Below are positions 17,462-27,527 of a DNA stretch of 64,000 nt, one piece after another. The position numbers were made by a program, and so were the translations under genes. The notes beneath the pieces were generated by a model, which was given only the letters and a program-made list of their open reading frames with translations, was not told where the DNA came from and did not search any database. The DNA is taken from positions 992,001 to 1,056,000 of the forward strand of contig NZ_JAYRJY010000001.1 in the NCBI RefSeq assembly GCF_041906005.1. Reading direction: 5' to 3'. Numbering within the stretch: position 1 is the stretch's first letter; every line of letters starts with the position of its first letter. This DNA is from Ferrovibrio sp041906005 (GTDB taxonomy: Bacteria > Pseudomonadota > Alphaproteobacteria > Ferrovibrionales > Ferrovibrionaceae).

Positions 17462-17944
17462 ATGCCCGTGATTCGCAGTCTGACGCTGCCCGACGAAGCG
17501 GCCACCGCCGCATTGGCGGCCGGCCTTGCCCCATTGTTGCGGCCGGGCGATGCCTTGCTGCTCGACGGTCCGCTGGGTGCCGGCAAGACCAGCTTTGCCC
17601 GCGCCCTGATCCGCAGCCTGTGCGGCGCAGGCACGGAAGTCCCCAGTCCGAGTTTCAACATCGTGCTGACCTACGATGCCCCGCAAGGCACAGTGTGGCA
17701 TTTCGATCTGTATCGCATCGCCGACCCGCGCGAACTGGACGAGCTTGGCCTTGATGAAGCCCTGCAGGATGGCATCGCACTGATCGAATGGCCCGACCGG
17801 CTGGGTGAACATCCGCCATCCGGCGCCCTGACCCTGCGGCTTGCCGCACTCGACACCCCGCCTACTGCCCGCCGCGCCGACCTGATCGGCAATGCGGAAT
17901 GGGCCGCCCGTCTATCCTCGCTTCCGGTTTCCGCTCATGTCTGA
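17462..17944 (+). CDS. tsaE: tRNA threonylcarbamoyladenosine biosynthesis ATPase TsaE
   Basis: 160 residues. P-loop GPLGAGKTSFARAL near residue 40, then PSPSFNIVLTY (the family's SPTF-like strand) and HFDLYRIADPRELDELGLDE, the conserved TsaE signature. It works with TsaB and TsaD to make t6A37 of ANN-decoding tRNAs. It starts 9 bp after the DivL-like gene and overlaps amgK by 8 bp. Confidence 0.95.
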   Translation: MPVIRSLTLPDEAATAALAAGLAPLLRPGDALLLDGPLGAGKTSFARALIRSLCGAGTEVPSPSFNIVLTYDAPQGTVWHFDLYRIADPRELDELGLDEALQDGIALIEWPDRLGEHPPSGALTLRLAALDTPPTARRADLIGNAEWAARLSSLPVSAHV

Positions 17945-18950
17945 TCGCGCCGCGCTGTCCCATGGTTTCCTTGTCCAGGCCGGCTGGGGCACAGCCAGCC
18001 GCGCGCAACTGGCCGGTGATGCCTCCTTCCGCAAATACGAGCGCCTGCGGCTGAACAACCAGCCGGCGGTATTGATGGATGCACCGCCGCCGCATGAAGA
18101 TGTCCGCCCTTTTCTGAAGATCGCCCGCCTGCTGCTGCAGCTTGGCTACAGCGCGCCGCGCATACTGGCCGAGGATGCAGACCATGGCTTCCTGCTGCTG
18201 GAAGATCTGGGCGACGATCTCTATGCCCGCCTGATCCGTCAGGGCAGCGCCGAACTGCCGCTTTATGAAGCCGCCGTGGATTTCCTGCTCGATCTGCATC
18301 GTCATGCCGCGCCGGCCGATCTGGCGCCCTATGATGAAGCGAGGCTGATCGACGAAACAGCCCTGTTCACCGACTGGTATCTGCCGGCCCGCACCGGGCG
18401 CGATACGCCGGAAACCCAGCGCCGTGAATTCCAGGTGCTGTGGCAGGCTCTGGCCCCGGAAGTCTGCCAGCCGCAACGCATCCTGGTGTTGCGCGACTTC
18501 CATGCCGAAAACCTGATCTGGTTGCCGCAGCGCAGCGGCGCGGCCCGCGTCGGCCTGCTGGATTTCCAGGATGCCGTGGCCGGCCATCCGGCCTATGACC
18601 TCGTTTCGCTGCTGGAAGATGCCCGCCGCGATGTTGCACCCGAGCTGGCCGAGGCCATGCTGCAGCGCTATATCGCCGGCAGCGGCTTTGATGCGGCCAG
18701 CTTCCGCCGCGCCTATGCCATCCTGGGCGCCCAGCGCAACCTGCGCATCATCGGCATTTTCACCCGCCTGTGGAAACGCGACGGCAAGCCGCATTACCAG
18801 GCTTTCATGCCGCGCATGTGGCGCCTGGTGGAACGCGATCTGGCTCATCCCGCGCTGGCCGATCTGCGCCGCTGGATCGATGAAACCGTGCCGACGGACC
18901 TGCGTTGCACACCTTTGCCGGGCGCACCGGCTTTCAGCCTTGCCTCATGA
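17937..18950 (+). CDS. amgK: N-acetylmuramate/N-acetylglucosamine anomeric kinase
   Basis: 337 residues of the aminoglycoside phosphotransferase fold. Catalytic loop RDFHAENLIWL and metal-binding LLDFQDAVAGHPAYDLVSLLED are intact. The ATG at 17937 is preferred: it gives an 8-bp overlap with tsaE and puts the family's first helix at the N-terminus. With the next gene (MurU type) it forms the AmgK-MurU recycling route, which turns MurNAc into UDP-MurNAc and bypasses de novo, fosfomycin-sensitive synthesis. It is often mis-annotated as an antibiotic kinase. Confidence 0.88.
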   Translation: MSDRAALSHGFLVQAGWGTASRAQLAGDASFRKYERLRLNNQPAVLMDAPPPHEDVRPFLKIARLLLQLGYSAPRILAEDADHGFLLLEDLGDDLYARLIRQGSAELPLYEAAVDFLLDLHRHAAPADLAPYDEARLIDETALFTDWYLPARTGRDTPETQRREFQVLWQALAPEVCQPQRILVLRDFHAENLIWLPQRSGAARVGLLDFQDAVAGHPAYDLVSLLEDARRDVAPELAEAMLQRYIAGSGFDAASFRRAYAILGAQRNLRIIGIFTRLWKRDGKPHYQAFMPRMWRLVERDLAHPALADLRRWIDETVPTDLRCTPLPGAPAFSLAS

Positions 18951-19669
18951 TCGCCCTGCCCGAAACCGCGATGGTTCTGGCCGCCGGGTACGGCACCCGG
19001 TTGCGACCGCTGACCGATCGCATGCCGAAACCCCTGATCCCGGTGGCGGGCCGAAGCCTGCTGGACCGCTGCCTGGATCGCCTGGTCGAGGCTGGTGTGA
19101 AACACGCCGTGGTCAATATCCACTGGCTTGGCATCCAGATCCGCGATCATCTGGCCCAGCGCGGCGACATCGCCATCACGATCTCGGATGAAAGCGAGCT
19201 GCTGCTGGAAACCGGTGGCGGTATCGCCAAGGCCCTGCCGCTGCTGGGCGGGGCGCCGTTCTTCGCCGTCAATGCCGACCTGATCTGGCGCGACGAGGCC
19301 GAGCCGGCATTGCTGCGACTGGCACAGGCATTCGATCCGGCACACATGGATGCCCTGCTGCTTCTGCAACCGCGCGAAAAGGCCACTGGTCACGCCGGAC
19401 CGGGCGATTTCGCGATGGCTGGCGATGGCCGTCTGGCGCGCCGTGGCGACCAGCCGACCGCACCTTATGTCTTCACCGGCGTACAGATTTTGCAGCCGCG
19501 CCTGTTCCGCGATGTGCCGGCCGGACCATTTTCACTGAACCTGATCTACGACCGTGCCATCGCCAGCGGCCGCCTGTACGGCCTGCCACATCGCGGGTTG
19601 TGGCTGGATGTCGGCAACCATGACGGCCTCGCAACAGCCGAAGCCCTGCTTGGCGGCCATGACGACTGA
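18947..19669 (+). CDS. murU: N-acetylmuramate-1-phosphate uridylyltransferase
   Basis: 240 residues of the nucleotidyltransferase family: MVLAAGYGTRLRPLTDRMPKPLIPVAGRSL is the classic nucleotide-binding and catalytic signature, and NADLIWR carries the metal-binding Asp. There is no C-terminal hexapeptide domain, as expected for MurU rather than GlmU. It starts inside the amgK stop (ATGA at 18947-18950), which supports the MurU role. Confidence 0.88.
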   Translation: MIALPETAMVLAAGYGTRLRPLTDRMPKPLIPVAGRSLLDRCLDRLVEAGVKHAVVNIHWLGIQIRDHLAQRGDIAITISDESELLLETGGGIAKALPLLGGAPFFAVNADLIWRDEAEPALLRLAQAFDPAHMDALLLLQPREKATGHAGPGDFAMAGDGRLARRGDQPTAPYVFTGVQILQPRLFRDVPAGPFSLNLIYDRAIASGRLYGLPHRGLWLDVGNHDGLATAEALLGGHDD

Positions 19670-22628
19670 CCCCGCTGTATTCACCATCGCGCCGGGCCGG
19701 CCGTTTCTCGACCTGCTCGCCGCCGGCGTGTTGCAGCGTTGGGGAAAAGACCCGGTCGGACTTTCCCGCATCACCATCCTGTTGCCCACCCGGCGCGCCT
19801 GCCGTGCGTTGAGCGAGGCATTCCTGCGCCTGAGCGACGGCGCCGCGCTGCTGCTGCCCCGGATCCGGCCGCTCGGCGATATCGACGAGGATGAGCTTGA
19901 GCTGCGCGGCATTGGCGATGGTGGCGAGGACGCCCAGCCGTTTTCCGCGCTGGACCGCAGCCTGCTGCTGGCCCGGCTGGTCCTGGCTTCGCCACTGGCC
20001 GGCAACGACCCTGCGAATGCCCTGCGGCTGGCGCGCGAACTCGGCCATCTGCTCGACACCGTGGCCACCGAGGAAACCACGCTCGACAAGCTGCCCGATC
20101 TGGTGCCGCTGGAACTCGCCGGCCACTGGCAGCAGACGCTCGACTTCCTGCAGGTGATCCGCCAGGCATGGCCCGCCATCAAGGCCGAACAGGGCCGATT
20201 GGATACGGCCGAATACCGCCAGCGTCTGACCCAGCGCTGGATCGAACATTGGCAGGCCAACCCACCCGCCGATCCGGTGATCGCCGCCGGCTCCACCGGC
20301 ACCATCCCGGCCACGGCACGACTGCTGAAACTGGTGGCGCGCCTGCCGCAGGGGGCCGTGGTATTACCCGGCCTGGATACCGGCCTCGACGACGCGGCCT
20401 GGCAGGGCGCACGCGACGAACCGACCCATCCCCAGCATGCGCTGGCACATCTGCTGGATGGCATGGGCGTGCTGCGCGGCGAGGTCAGGCCATGGCCTGC
20501 GGCGGATGGCGATACCTCCACCGAGATCGCGCGGGCCGCGCTGCTGTCGGCCGCCCTGCTGCCACCTGGCGAAACCCATCGCTGGCGCGGCCTGTCGGCA
20601 GGCATCGCGACAAACGCTTTCCAGAATCTGCAGCGTATTGAAGCGCCGGGCCCACGCGAGGAAGCGCTGACCATTGCGCTGGCCATGCGCGAGACCCTGG
20701 AACAGCCTGGCCGTACGGCCGCCCTGATCACCCCCGACCGCATGCTGGCCCGCCGGGTGGCCGCCGAGCTTGCCCGCTACGACATCGGGGTGGATGATTC
20801 CGCCGGCCAGCCTCTGGGCCAGACGCCACCGGCCGTGTTCCTGCGCCTGATCGCCGAGGCTGTGGCACAGGATTTCAGGGCCGTTGCCCTGCTGGCCCTG
20901 CTCAAGCATCCCTTCTGCCGGCTGGGCATGGCACGTCAGGACCTGCTGCGCTGGACGCGACAGGTCGAGCGCAGGGCCCTGCGCCGCAGTCATCCCGGGC
21001 AAGGCATCGAAGCACTCGCCATCTTGCTGGCCGACCATGCCGATCTGCTGCCACCGCTGGCACGACTGCAATCGGCCTTGTCACCGCTGGCGGATTTGAT
21101 GTCGCAGGATTCGGCAGACCTGCATGACGTGCTGACTGCACAAATCGATGCGGCCGAAATGCTGTCGCGGGCCACGGAAGACGAACAGCAGAGCCTGTGG
21201 CAGCATGAGGATGGCGAGGCGCTGCACGACCTGATTACCGAGTTACTGAAGGCCGCGCCGCAATTCGGCGCGCTGGCGCCCGCCAGCTGGCCGCGCCTGC
21301 TGGACGCCCTGCTGGAAGGCCAGATGGTGCGTCCGCGTTATGGCCGGCATCCGCGCCTGTTCATCTGGGGCTTGCTGGAGGCGCGGCTGCAGCATGCCGA
21401 CCGCATCATCCTCGGCGGCCTCAACGAAGGCACCTGGCCGCCGCAAGCCAAGGAAGATCCCTGGCTGAGCCGCCCGATGCGCCAGCATCTGGGTCTCAGT
21501 GCGCCGGAGCGCCGGCTGGGCCAGACCGCACAGGATTTCGTGCAGGCTGCCTGCAGCCGCGAGGTGATCCTGACCCGCGCCGCCAAGGTGGACGGCACAC
21601 CCACCGTGCCGGCGCGCTGGCTGCTGCGGCTGGACGCCCTGCTGAAAGACGATCCGCGCTGGCAGGCGACATTGGCGCCGCACTATCTCGCCTGGGCCGA
21701 ATTGCTCGATCGCCCGGCAACCACGATCCGCCTCGACCCGCCGCGCCCGACACCGCCGCTGGAGGCGCGACCGCGCGAGCTGTATGTCACGGCCATCGAG
21801 ACCTGGGTGCGCGACCCCTATGCCCTTTATGCCCGCCGCGTGCTTGGCCTGCGCCGGCTCGATCCGCCCGACCAGCCGCCCGATGCGCGGCTGCGCGGCG
21901 AGGTGATCCATGCCGTGCTGGAACGTTTTCTCGCCAGTCATGCCGAAGCATTGCCTGATGATGCGACGGCCTTGCGCACCTTGCTTGATCTCGGCCGGAC
22001 GGAATTCGGCGACTGGCTGAAACAACCCGAGATCGCCGCGCTATGGTGGCCGCGATTTGAACGTGCCATGCGCTGGTTCCTGATCCATGAACGCGAACGA
22101 CGGATGGCCGGCTTCCGCCCGGCACTGCTGGAACGTGAGGGCGGCTATGCCATCGCGACGCCGGGCGGCCCCTTCACATTGAAGGCCAAGGCCGATCGCA
22201 TCGACCGCAATGCCGGCGACGGCCGCCTTGCCATCCTGGATTACAAGACCGGCCGGCCACCCTCGCCCAGGCAGGTGCAGACCGGCCTGTCGCCGCAATT
22301 GGCACTGGAAGCCGCGATCGCCCGGCATGGCGGCTTCGAGGGACTCGCCCCGTCGGAGATAGCCGAACTGGCCTACATCCGGCTTGGCGGCGGCGATCCG
22401 CCGGGCGAAGCCAGGCGCATCGAGGGCACGAGCCGCACACCGATGCCGGGACCAGACGACCTGGCCGCCGAGGCGCTGGCCCGTTTGCAGAACTGGGTGG
22501 CCAGGTTCGATGACCCGGCCATGCCATACCTGTCGCGGCCGCGGCCGCAATTCATCGATTACGCCGGCGACTACGATCATCTGGCCCGCGTGGCCGAACG
22601 CGCCGAGAGTGGCGGAGAAGACGCATGA
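19659..22628 (+). CDS. addB: Double-strand break repair protein AddB
   Basis: 989 residues, the alphaproteobacterial AddB type. It starts at the ATG at 19659, 11 bp inside murU. An inactivated helicase-like N-terminal part is followed by a C-terminal RecB-type nuclease domain: LRGEVIHAVLERF carries the His, and LAILDYKTGRPP is the DxK-type motif. With AddA it resects broken ends for RecA loading. It overlaps addA by 4 bp. Confidence 0.93.
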   Translation: MTTDPAVFTIAPGRPFLDLLAAGVLQRWGKDPVGLSRITILLPTRRACRALSEAFLRLSDGAALLLPRIRPLGDIDEDELELRGIGDGGEDAQPFSALDRSLLLARLVLASPLAGNDPANALRLARELGHLLDTVATEETTLDKLPDLVPLELAGHWQQTLDFLQVIRQAWPAIKAEQGRLDTAEYRQRLTQRWIEHWQANPPADPVIAAGSTGTIPATARLLKLVARLPQGAVVLPGLDTGLDDAAWQGARDEPTHPQHALAHLLDGMGVLRGEVRPWPAADGDTSTEIARAALLSAALLPPGETHRWRGLSAGIATNAFQNLQRIEAPGPREEALTIALAMRETLEQPGRTAALITPDRMLARRVAAELARYDIGVDDSAGQPLGQTPPAVFLRLIAEAVAQDFRAVALLALLKHPFCRLGMARQDLLRWTRQVERRALRRSHPGQGIEALAILLADHADLLPPLARLQSALSPLADLMSQDSADLHDVLTAQIDAAEMLSRATEDEQQSLWQHEDGEALHDLITELLKAAPQFGALAPASWPRLLDALLEGQMVRPRYGRHPRLFIWGLLEARLQHADRIILGGLNEGTWPPQAKEDPWLSRPMRQHLGLSAPERRLGQTAQDFVQAACSREVILTRAAKVDGTPTVPARWLLRLDALLKDDPRWQATLAPHYLAWAELLDRPATTIRLDPPRPTPPLEARPRELYVTAIETWVRDPYALYARRVLGLRRLDPPDQPPDARLRGEVIHAVLERFLASHAEALPDDATALRTLLDLGRTEFGDWLKQPEIAALWWPRFERAMRWFLIHERERRMAGFRPALLEREGGYAIATPGGPFTLKAKADRIDRNAGDGRLAILDYKTGRPPSPRQVQTGLSPQLALEAAIARHGGFEGLAPSEIAELAYIRLGGGDPPGEARRIEGTSRTPMPGPDDLAAEALARLQNWVARFDDPAMPYLSRPRPQFIDYAGDYDHLARVAERAESGGEDA

Positions 22629-25600
22629 GCGAGCTTCACGCCCACCAGACCAACCAGCGCGTCGCCGCCGATCCCAATCTGTCGGCCTGGGTGGCGGCCA
22701 ATGCCGGATCGGGCAAGACCCGCGTGCTGGTCGACCGCGTCACCCGCCTGCTGCTGATGGGCACGCGGCCTAGCGGCATTCTCTGCCTCACCTTCACCAA
22801 GGCCGCCGCCGCCGAAATGGCCCTGCGCCTGACCGAGCGCCTGGGCAAGTGGACCACGCTGGACGATGCATCCCTGAAGGCGGACCTGTTCGAATTGCTG
22901 GGCCAGCAGGTGAGCGAAGCCGATATCGCCGCGGCCCGGAAGCTGTTTGCCCATACGCTGGAATCACCCGGCGGCCTGCGGCTGCAGACCGTGCATGCCT
23001 TCTGCGAGGCCTTGCTGAAACGCTTCCCCGTCGAGGCCGGCGTGCCGCCGGGCTTTGCCGTCGCCGATGAAGCCGCGACCAGGGAACTCTTCGCTGTGGC
23101 GCGCGACCGCGTTCTGGGCGACAGCCTGAACGATGCGGATTTCGCTCCGGTGGTCCGCTTTTTCGCCGAGCGGGTGGACGACAGCCGTTTTGGCAACCTG
23201 ATCAAGGCCCTGCTCGGCAAGCGGCGCGACCTCGGCCTGCTGTTGCAGGCCCATGGCGATGCCGCGGCTGCGTCCGGGGCGCTCTATGCGCAGCTTGGCC
23301 TGCCGCCCGATGCCACGCGGGAGGGCATGATCGGCGAGCATATCGCCGGCATGGCACTGGCCGATCTGCGCCGCGCCGTCGACGCGCTGACACAGGGCGG
23401 CACGAATGATCGCAAGCTGGGCGAACCGCTGGCCGGCTGGCTGGCCGCCGGCGCCGCCGCCGAACGCTTCGAGGCGGAATGGATGGCGTCTTTCTTCACC
23501 CAGAAAGGCGAACCGCGCAGCAACCTTGCCAGCAAGGCGGCGCAGAAGCTCGACGCGGCCTGCGTCGATACCCTGAAACAGGAACAGGATCGCCTGATCA
23601 CCCTGCAGCAGCAGCTCAATGCCGTGGCCATCGCCGAGGCCACATCCATGCTGCTGCGGCTGGGCGAACGGCTGCTGGAAGCGTATGGCGCGCTGAAAAC
23701 CGCCTACGGCCTGCTGGATTACGACGACCTGATCCTGAAAAGCCGTGACCTCCTGGTGGAACCCAGTCGGGTTCCCTGGGTGATGTTCAAGCTGGATCAG
23801 GGCATCGACCATATCCTGGTCGATGAAGCGCAGGATACCAGCCCTGACCAGTGGTCGGTGGTGGCCGCTTTGGCCGAGGAATTTTTCAGCGGCACCGGCG
23901 CGCGCGACGGACTGCGTCGCACGATTTTCGCCGTCGGCGACGTCAAGCAGTCGATCTACAGCTTTCAGGGTGCGCGACCACAGGCCTTCCTCGACATGCG
24001 CAGCGATTTCCGCCGCCGCGCCGAGGCCGTGGGCGAACAGCTGCATCCGGTGCCGCTGGAAATGTCGTTCCGTTCGGCCCCCGCCGTGTTGCAGCTGGTG
24101 GATGCCGTCTTCGCGCAGGAAGCCGCGCGCCCGGGCGTGGTGGAAGACCGGCCGCTGCATCACAAGGCCAAACGCGCGAATGAGGCCGGGCGGATCGAGA
24201 TCTGGCCGCCATTCAGGCCCGATCCGAAGGCGCAGAGCGAACCCTGGGACGCCCCGCTGGATTATGTCGGCCAGAAGGATCCGCGCGTGCGGCTGGCGGA
24301 AACCATCGCGACCCGGATCCGCCACTGGATCGACCATGAAGATCTGCCCGCCCTGGGGCGCCGCATTCAGCCGGGCGACGTGATGATCCTGGTGCGTCGG
24401 CGCAACGTGTTTTTCGAGGCGATGGTGCAGGCGCTGAAAAACGCCAATGTGCCGGTGGCCGGCGCCGACCGCATGATCCTGGCCGAGCAGGTGGCGGTGC
24501 TCGACCTGCTGGCGCTGGGCGCATTCTGCCTGTTGCCGGAGGACGACCTCACGCTGGCCACCGTGCTGAAGGGCCCGCTGTTCAATTTCAGCGAAGACGA
24601 TCTTTTCAAGCTGTGCTGGCAACGGCAGGAAGCCCGCCTGTGGCACGAATTGCTGCGCCGGGCCCATGAGCAGCCGCATTGGCAGGCGGCCAGCGACGAG
24701 CTGCACCATCTGCTCAATCGCGCCGATCTGGTGCCGCCCTTCGCCTTCTACGGCGCGATGCTGGGTGCCGGCGGTGGACGCCGGCGGCTGATCGCGCGGC
24801 TGGGAAGCCAGGCGAATGAGCCGATTGATGAATTCCTGAGCGCCACATTGTCCTATGAGCGCGAAGCCGCGCCCAGCCTGCAGGGCTTCCTGGCCTGGTT
24901 CCCGCAGCATGCCGGCGAGATCAAGCGCGACCTCGATCAGGGCCGCAATGAAGTCCGCGTCCTGACCGTGCATGGCGCCAAGGGCCTGGAAGCGCCGGTG
25001 GTGATCCTGCCCGATTGCTGCGACCTGCCGCAGGAGCGCGACGGCGAAGGCCTGCTCTGGGGTGAAGCGCCACAACCGCCGCGCCGGCCGGTGATGGGTG
25101 GCCCGCGCGCCGCGCAGGCCGTGCCGCAACTCTACTGGCCGATGCGCAAGGACAGCGACACGGCGTTGACTGCCGCCCTGCGCAATGCCCGTCGCGCCGA
25201 GCAGATGGCGGAATATCGACGCCTGCTGTATGTGGCGCTGACGCGCGCGCGCGACCGGCTATATGTCTGCGGCTATCTCAATGGCAAGACGGCGGAGAAC
25301 GGCCCGCCGACGGGTAGCTGGTATGACCTGATTGTTGGCGGTTTCGCCGCGCTCCAGCCGCAGCAGGCCATCGCCCTGCCCTGGGGCGAGGAAGGTCTGC
25401 GCTACGAAACCTACCCCGAGCAGCGCGCGGCTCCGGCGACAGCGGCCAGCGCGCCACAGGGTTTTGCGCCGCCCGCCTGGCTGCATCGCCTGCCACCGCC
25501 GGAACCCGCGCCGCCGCGGCCGCTTACGCCGTCGCGGCCGAGCAAGGCTGAGCCACCGCCGCTGAGTCCAACCGCGCCGGATCGCCTGGCCGGACTGGCA

Positions 25601-26098
25601 CGCGGCAAGCTGATCCATCGCCTGCTGCAAACCCTGCCCGACCTGCCGGATTCACAGCGCGCCGCCGCGGCCGCGCGCTACCTTGCTCATCCCATGCACG
25701 GCCTGGCGCCGCAGGCGCAGGCCGAGATCGCGACCGAGGTGCTGGCCGTTCTGACGGATACGACCTTTGCCCCGGTATTCGCATCCGGCGCGCAGGTCGA
25801 GGCGCCGCTGGTCGGTCGACTGGGCAAACGGCTGGTGACAGGGCAGATCGATCGCCTGCTGGTAACCGATGCCGCCGTGCTGGTGGTGGATTTCAAGACC
25901 AACCGGCCACCGCCGACCAATCCGGAAGAGGTCGATCCCGCCTATCTGGATCAAATGGCGCTGTATCGCGGATTATTGCAGGCGATTTTCCCGGATCGTC
26001 CGGTGCGGGCCGCCCTGCTGTGGACTTATGCGCCGCGATTGATGCCGCTGCCCGCCGCCCTGCTGGACCGGCGGCTGGCAAATTTCACCGCAACGTGA
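22625..26098 (+). CDS. addA: Double-strand break repair helicase-nuclease AddA
   Basis: 1157 residues with full UvrD/RecB helicase motifs: ANAGSGKTRVLVDRV, LTFTKAAAAEM, ILVDEAQDTSPDQW, VGDVKQSIYSFQGA, LTVHGAKGLEAPVVILPD and LLYVALTRARDRLYV. A proline-rich linker (residues about 955-985) precedes a C-terminal nuclease domain with GKLIHRLLQ and VLVVDFKTNRPP. It forms the AddAB heterodimer with the preceding gene. Many relatives have trxA next; here a DUF1223 protein follows instead. Confidence 0.95.
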   Translation: MSELHAHQTNQRVAADPNLSAWVAANAGSGKTRVLVDRVTRLLLMGTRPSGILCLTFTKAAAAEMALRLTERLGKWTTLDDASLKADLFELLGQQVSEADIAAARKLFAHTLESPGGLRLQTVHAFCEALLKRFPVEAGVPPGFAVADEAATRELFAVARDRVLGDSLNDADFAPVVRFFAERVDDSRFGNLIKALLGKRRDLGLLLQAHGDAAAASGALYAQLGLPPDATREGMIGEHIAGMALADLRRAVDALTQGGTNDRKLGEPLAGWLAAGAAAERFEAEWMASFFTQKGEPRSNLASKAAQKLDAACVDTLKQEQDRLITLQQQLNAVAIAEATSMLLRLGERLLEAYGALKTAYGLLDYDDLILKSRDLLVEPSRVPWVMFKLDQGIDHILVDEAQDTSPDQWSVVAALAEEFFSGTGARDGLRRTIFAVGDVKQSIYSFQGARPQAFLDMRSDFRRRAEAVGEQLHPVPLEMSFRSAPAVLQLVDAVFAQEAARPGVVEDRPLHHKAKRANEAGRIEIWPPFRPDPKAQSEPWDAPLDYVGQKDPRVRLAETIATRIRHWIDHEDLPALGRRIQPGDVMILVRRRNVFFEAMVQALKNANVPVAGADRMILAEQVAVLDLLALGAFCLLPEDDLTLATVLKGPLFNFSEDDLFKLCWQRQEARLWHELLRRAHEQPHWQAASDELHHLLNRADLVPPFAFYGAMLGAGGGRRRLIARLGSQANEPIDEFLSATLSYEREAAPSLQGFLAWFPQHAGEIKRDLDQGRNEVRVLTVHGAKGLEAPVVILPDCCDLPQERDGEGLLWGEAPQPPRRPVMGGPRAAQAVPQLYWPMRKDSDTALTAALRNARRAEQMAEYRRLLYVALTRARDRLYVCGYLNGKTAENGPPTGSWYDLIVGGFAALQPQQAIALPWGEEGLRYETYPEQRAAPATAASAPQGFAPPAWLHRLPPPEPAPPRPLTPSRPSKAEPPPLSPTAPDRLAGLARGKLIHRLLQTLPDLPDSQRAAAAARYLAHPMHGLAPQAQAEIATEVLAVLTDTTFAPVFASGAQVEAPLVGRLGKRLVTGQIDRLLVTDAAVLVVDFKTNRPPPTNPEEVDPAYLDQMALYRGLLQAIFPDRPVRAALLWTYAPRLMPLPAALLDRRLANFTAT

Positions 26099-26135
26099 CT
26101 GGTCGGACCGCGACCGAATGCCTAGTTTGACCGGC

Positions 26136-26918
26136 ATGAGAAGAGGAATGCGATACTGGCTCTCGGCCATGCTGGTTGCCTTGCTGCCACTGGCCGCCGG
26201 CCAGCCGGCCCGGGGACAGACGGCCCAAGGGCAGACAGCTCCGGCACAGATGGCTGCACAGACGCAATTGGTGGTACTGGAACTGTTCACCAGCCAGGGC
26301 TGCAATTCCTGCCCGCCCGCCGATGCGCTGATGACCGAATGGATGAAGCAGCCCGGCGTGCTGCCGATCTCGCTGCATGTCGATTACTGGGACTATCTCG
26401 GCTGGAAGGATACGCTGAGCCGCAAGGGCCATAATATCCGCCAGCAGGATTACGCCCGTGGCATTGGCAATCGCCAGGTCTATACACCGCAGGTGGTGAT
26501 CGACGGGCAGTTCCAGGCCGTGGGTTCAAACCGCGAGGCGATCGAGACAGCTCTGGTCAAAGCCCGCAAACAGCAGCATGTGCCGCTGCGCACGGAGCGC
26601 GGCAAGACCAAAGGCTGGCAGATCGTGCTGCCCGACATGCCAAACTGGCAGGGTGAAGCCAAGCTGCTGCTCTGTCGTTACGACCGCCAGCATGACGTGA
26701 CGATAGAACGCGGCGAAAATCATGGCCGCACGCTGAGCTATCTGAATGTTGCCCGCGCCTGGAACGAATTCGGCCGCTGGAACGGCCAGACCGCGCGTTA
26801 CGACGTACCCGATCTGGACGACACCGACTGGAGCCGGCAGGGTGCCGTTGTCATGCTGCAGATGCTCAATGCCGGCGCGAACGGGCCGATCATCGGTGCC
26901 GTCGACCTCAAACCCTAG
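26136..26918 (+). CDS. Exported DUF1223 thioredoxin-like protein
   Basis: About 260 residues. A signal peptide (RRGMRYWLSAMLVALLPLAAG) precedes a short Q/A/P repeat (GQTAQGQTAPAQ) and the DUF1223 core: LELFTSQGCNSCPPADALM with a CxxC pair, LHVDYWDYLGWKD, and VYTPQVVIDG. The fold is thioredoxin-like, so a periplasmic redox role is plausible but unproven. ATG at 26136 is chosen for the best signal peptide; in-frame ATGs at 26118 and 26148 are alternatives. Confidence 0.85.
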   Translation: MRRGMRYWLSAMLVALLPLAAGQPARGQTAQGQTAPAQMAAQTQLVVLELFTSQGCNSCPPADALMTEWMKQPGVLPISLHVDYWDYLGWKDTLSRKGHNIRQQDYARGIGNRQVYTPQVVIDGQFQAVGSNREAIETALVKARKQQHVPLRTERGKTKGWQIVLPDMPNWQGEAKLLLCRYDRQHDVTIERGENHGRTLSYLNVARAWNEFGRWNGQTARYDVPDLDDTDWSRQGAVVMLQMLNAGANGPIIGAVDLKP

Positions 26919-27037
26919 AGGTCGCCCCGGCTGCCCCTGCGGCAGTCGTTGACAGCCCCGCTCCCCCGCCCGAAGCTGGATATAGGAAGCAGGGAGTCGC
27001 CAGAAGGGAGCCCCCCAATGCAGATCGTCACGGGCCA

Positions 27038-27079
27038 GTGATTCGATGTTTGTGATTCGATGTTGGTGATTCGATGCCG
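27038..27079 (+). repeat. Three tandem 14-bp repeats, each with an ATG
   Basis: GTGATTCGATGTTT, GTGATTCGATGTTG and GTGATTCGATGCCG follow each other without gaps. Each unit contains an ATG (27046, 27060, 27074). The first two open 7-codon frames ending in stops, and the third is the start of the GNAT gene. No Shine-Dalgarno sequence is evident before any of them. Confidence 0.85.
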
Positions 27080-27499
27080 GTAATCCAGCGGATCGAACAT
27101 CGCATGCGCCTGGCCGATCGCAACGATCTGCCACGCCTGATAGAGATTGCGCAGGCCACTTTGGCTGATGCGGCCAAACTCGATTTCCGTTCCCTGCAGC
27201 ATGAGCAGACGTTGTTCGTCGCCGAATGGCGCACCGCCATCGACGGCTTCGCAGTGTTCCTGCCCCTGCAGGAAAGCCTGCTGGTGCACCGCCTGGCGGT
27301 GGCGGAAGACGCGCGCGGACGCGGCCTGGGTGGCTGGATGCTGGATGTGGCCGGCCATCATGCCCGCCAGCTCGGCCTGCAGGCCGTGGAGGTGCAACGC
27401 GCCATCGAGGAACGCGACAGCATCGCCTGGTTGCAGCGACGCGGCTTCAGCCCGATGCCCCATGGCGGCAATCGACTCTATCTGCGCCGCCCGGCCTGA
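27074..27499 (+). CDS. GNAT family N-acetyltransferase
   Basis: 141 residues. The acetyl-CoA-binding loop is clear: LLVHRLAVAEDARGRGLGGWMLDVAGHHA (R-G-x-G-L-G form), followed by LQAVEVQRAIEERDSIAWLQRRGFSPM, the usual C-terminal beta-bulge. It could acetylate a small molecule or a protein N-terminus; the substrate is unknown. Its start lies in the third unit of a 14-bp tandem repeat. A Nudix gene follows 28 bp later. Confidence 0.88.
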   Translation: MPVIQRIEHRMRLADRNDLPRLIEIAQATLADAAKLDFRSLQHEQTLFVAEWRTAIDGFAVFLPLQESLLVHRLAVAEDARGRGLGGWMLDVAGHHARQLGLQAVEVQRAIEERDSIAWLQRRGFSPMPHGGNRLYLRRPA

Positions 27500-27527
27500 G
27501 AACCAGAAAACCATAAAGGGGAAACCG

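Noticed and set aside
17937..18950. Aminoglycoside resistance gene
   Set aside because: The phosphotransferase fold plus the overlapping MurU-type gene point to cell-wall recycling (AmgK).
27038..27079. Possible CRISPR array
   Set aside because: The repeats are contiguous, 14 bp long and have no spacers.
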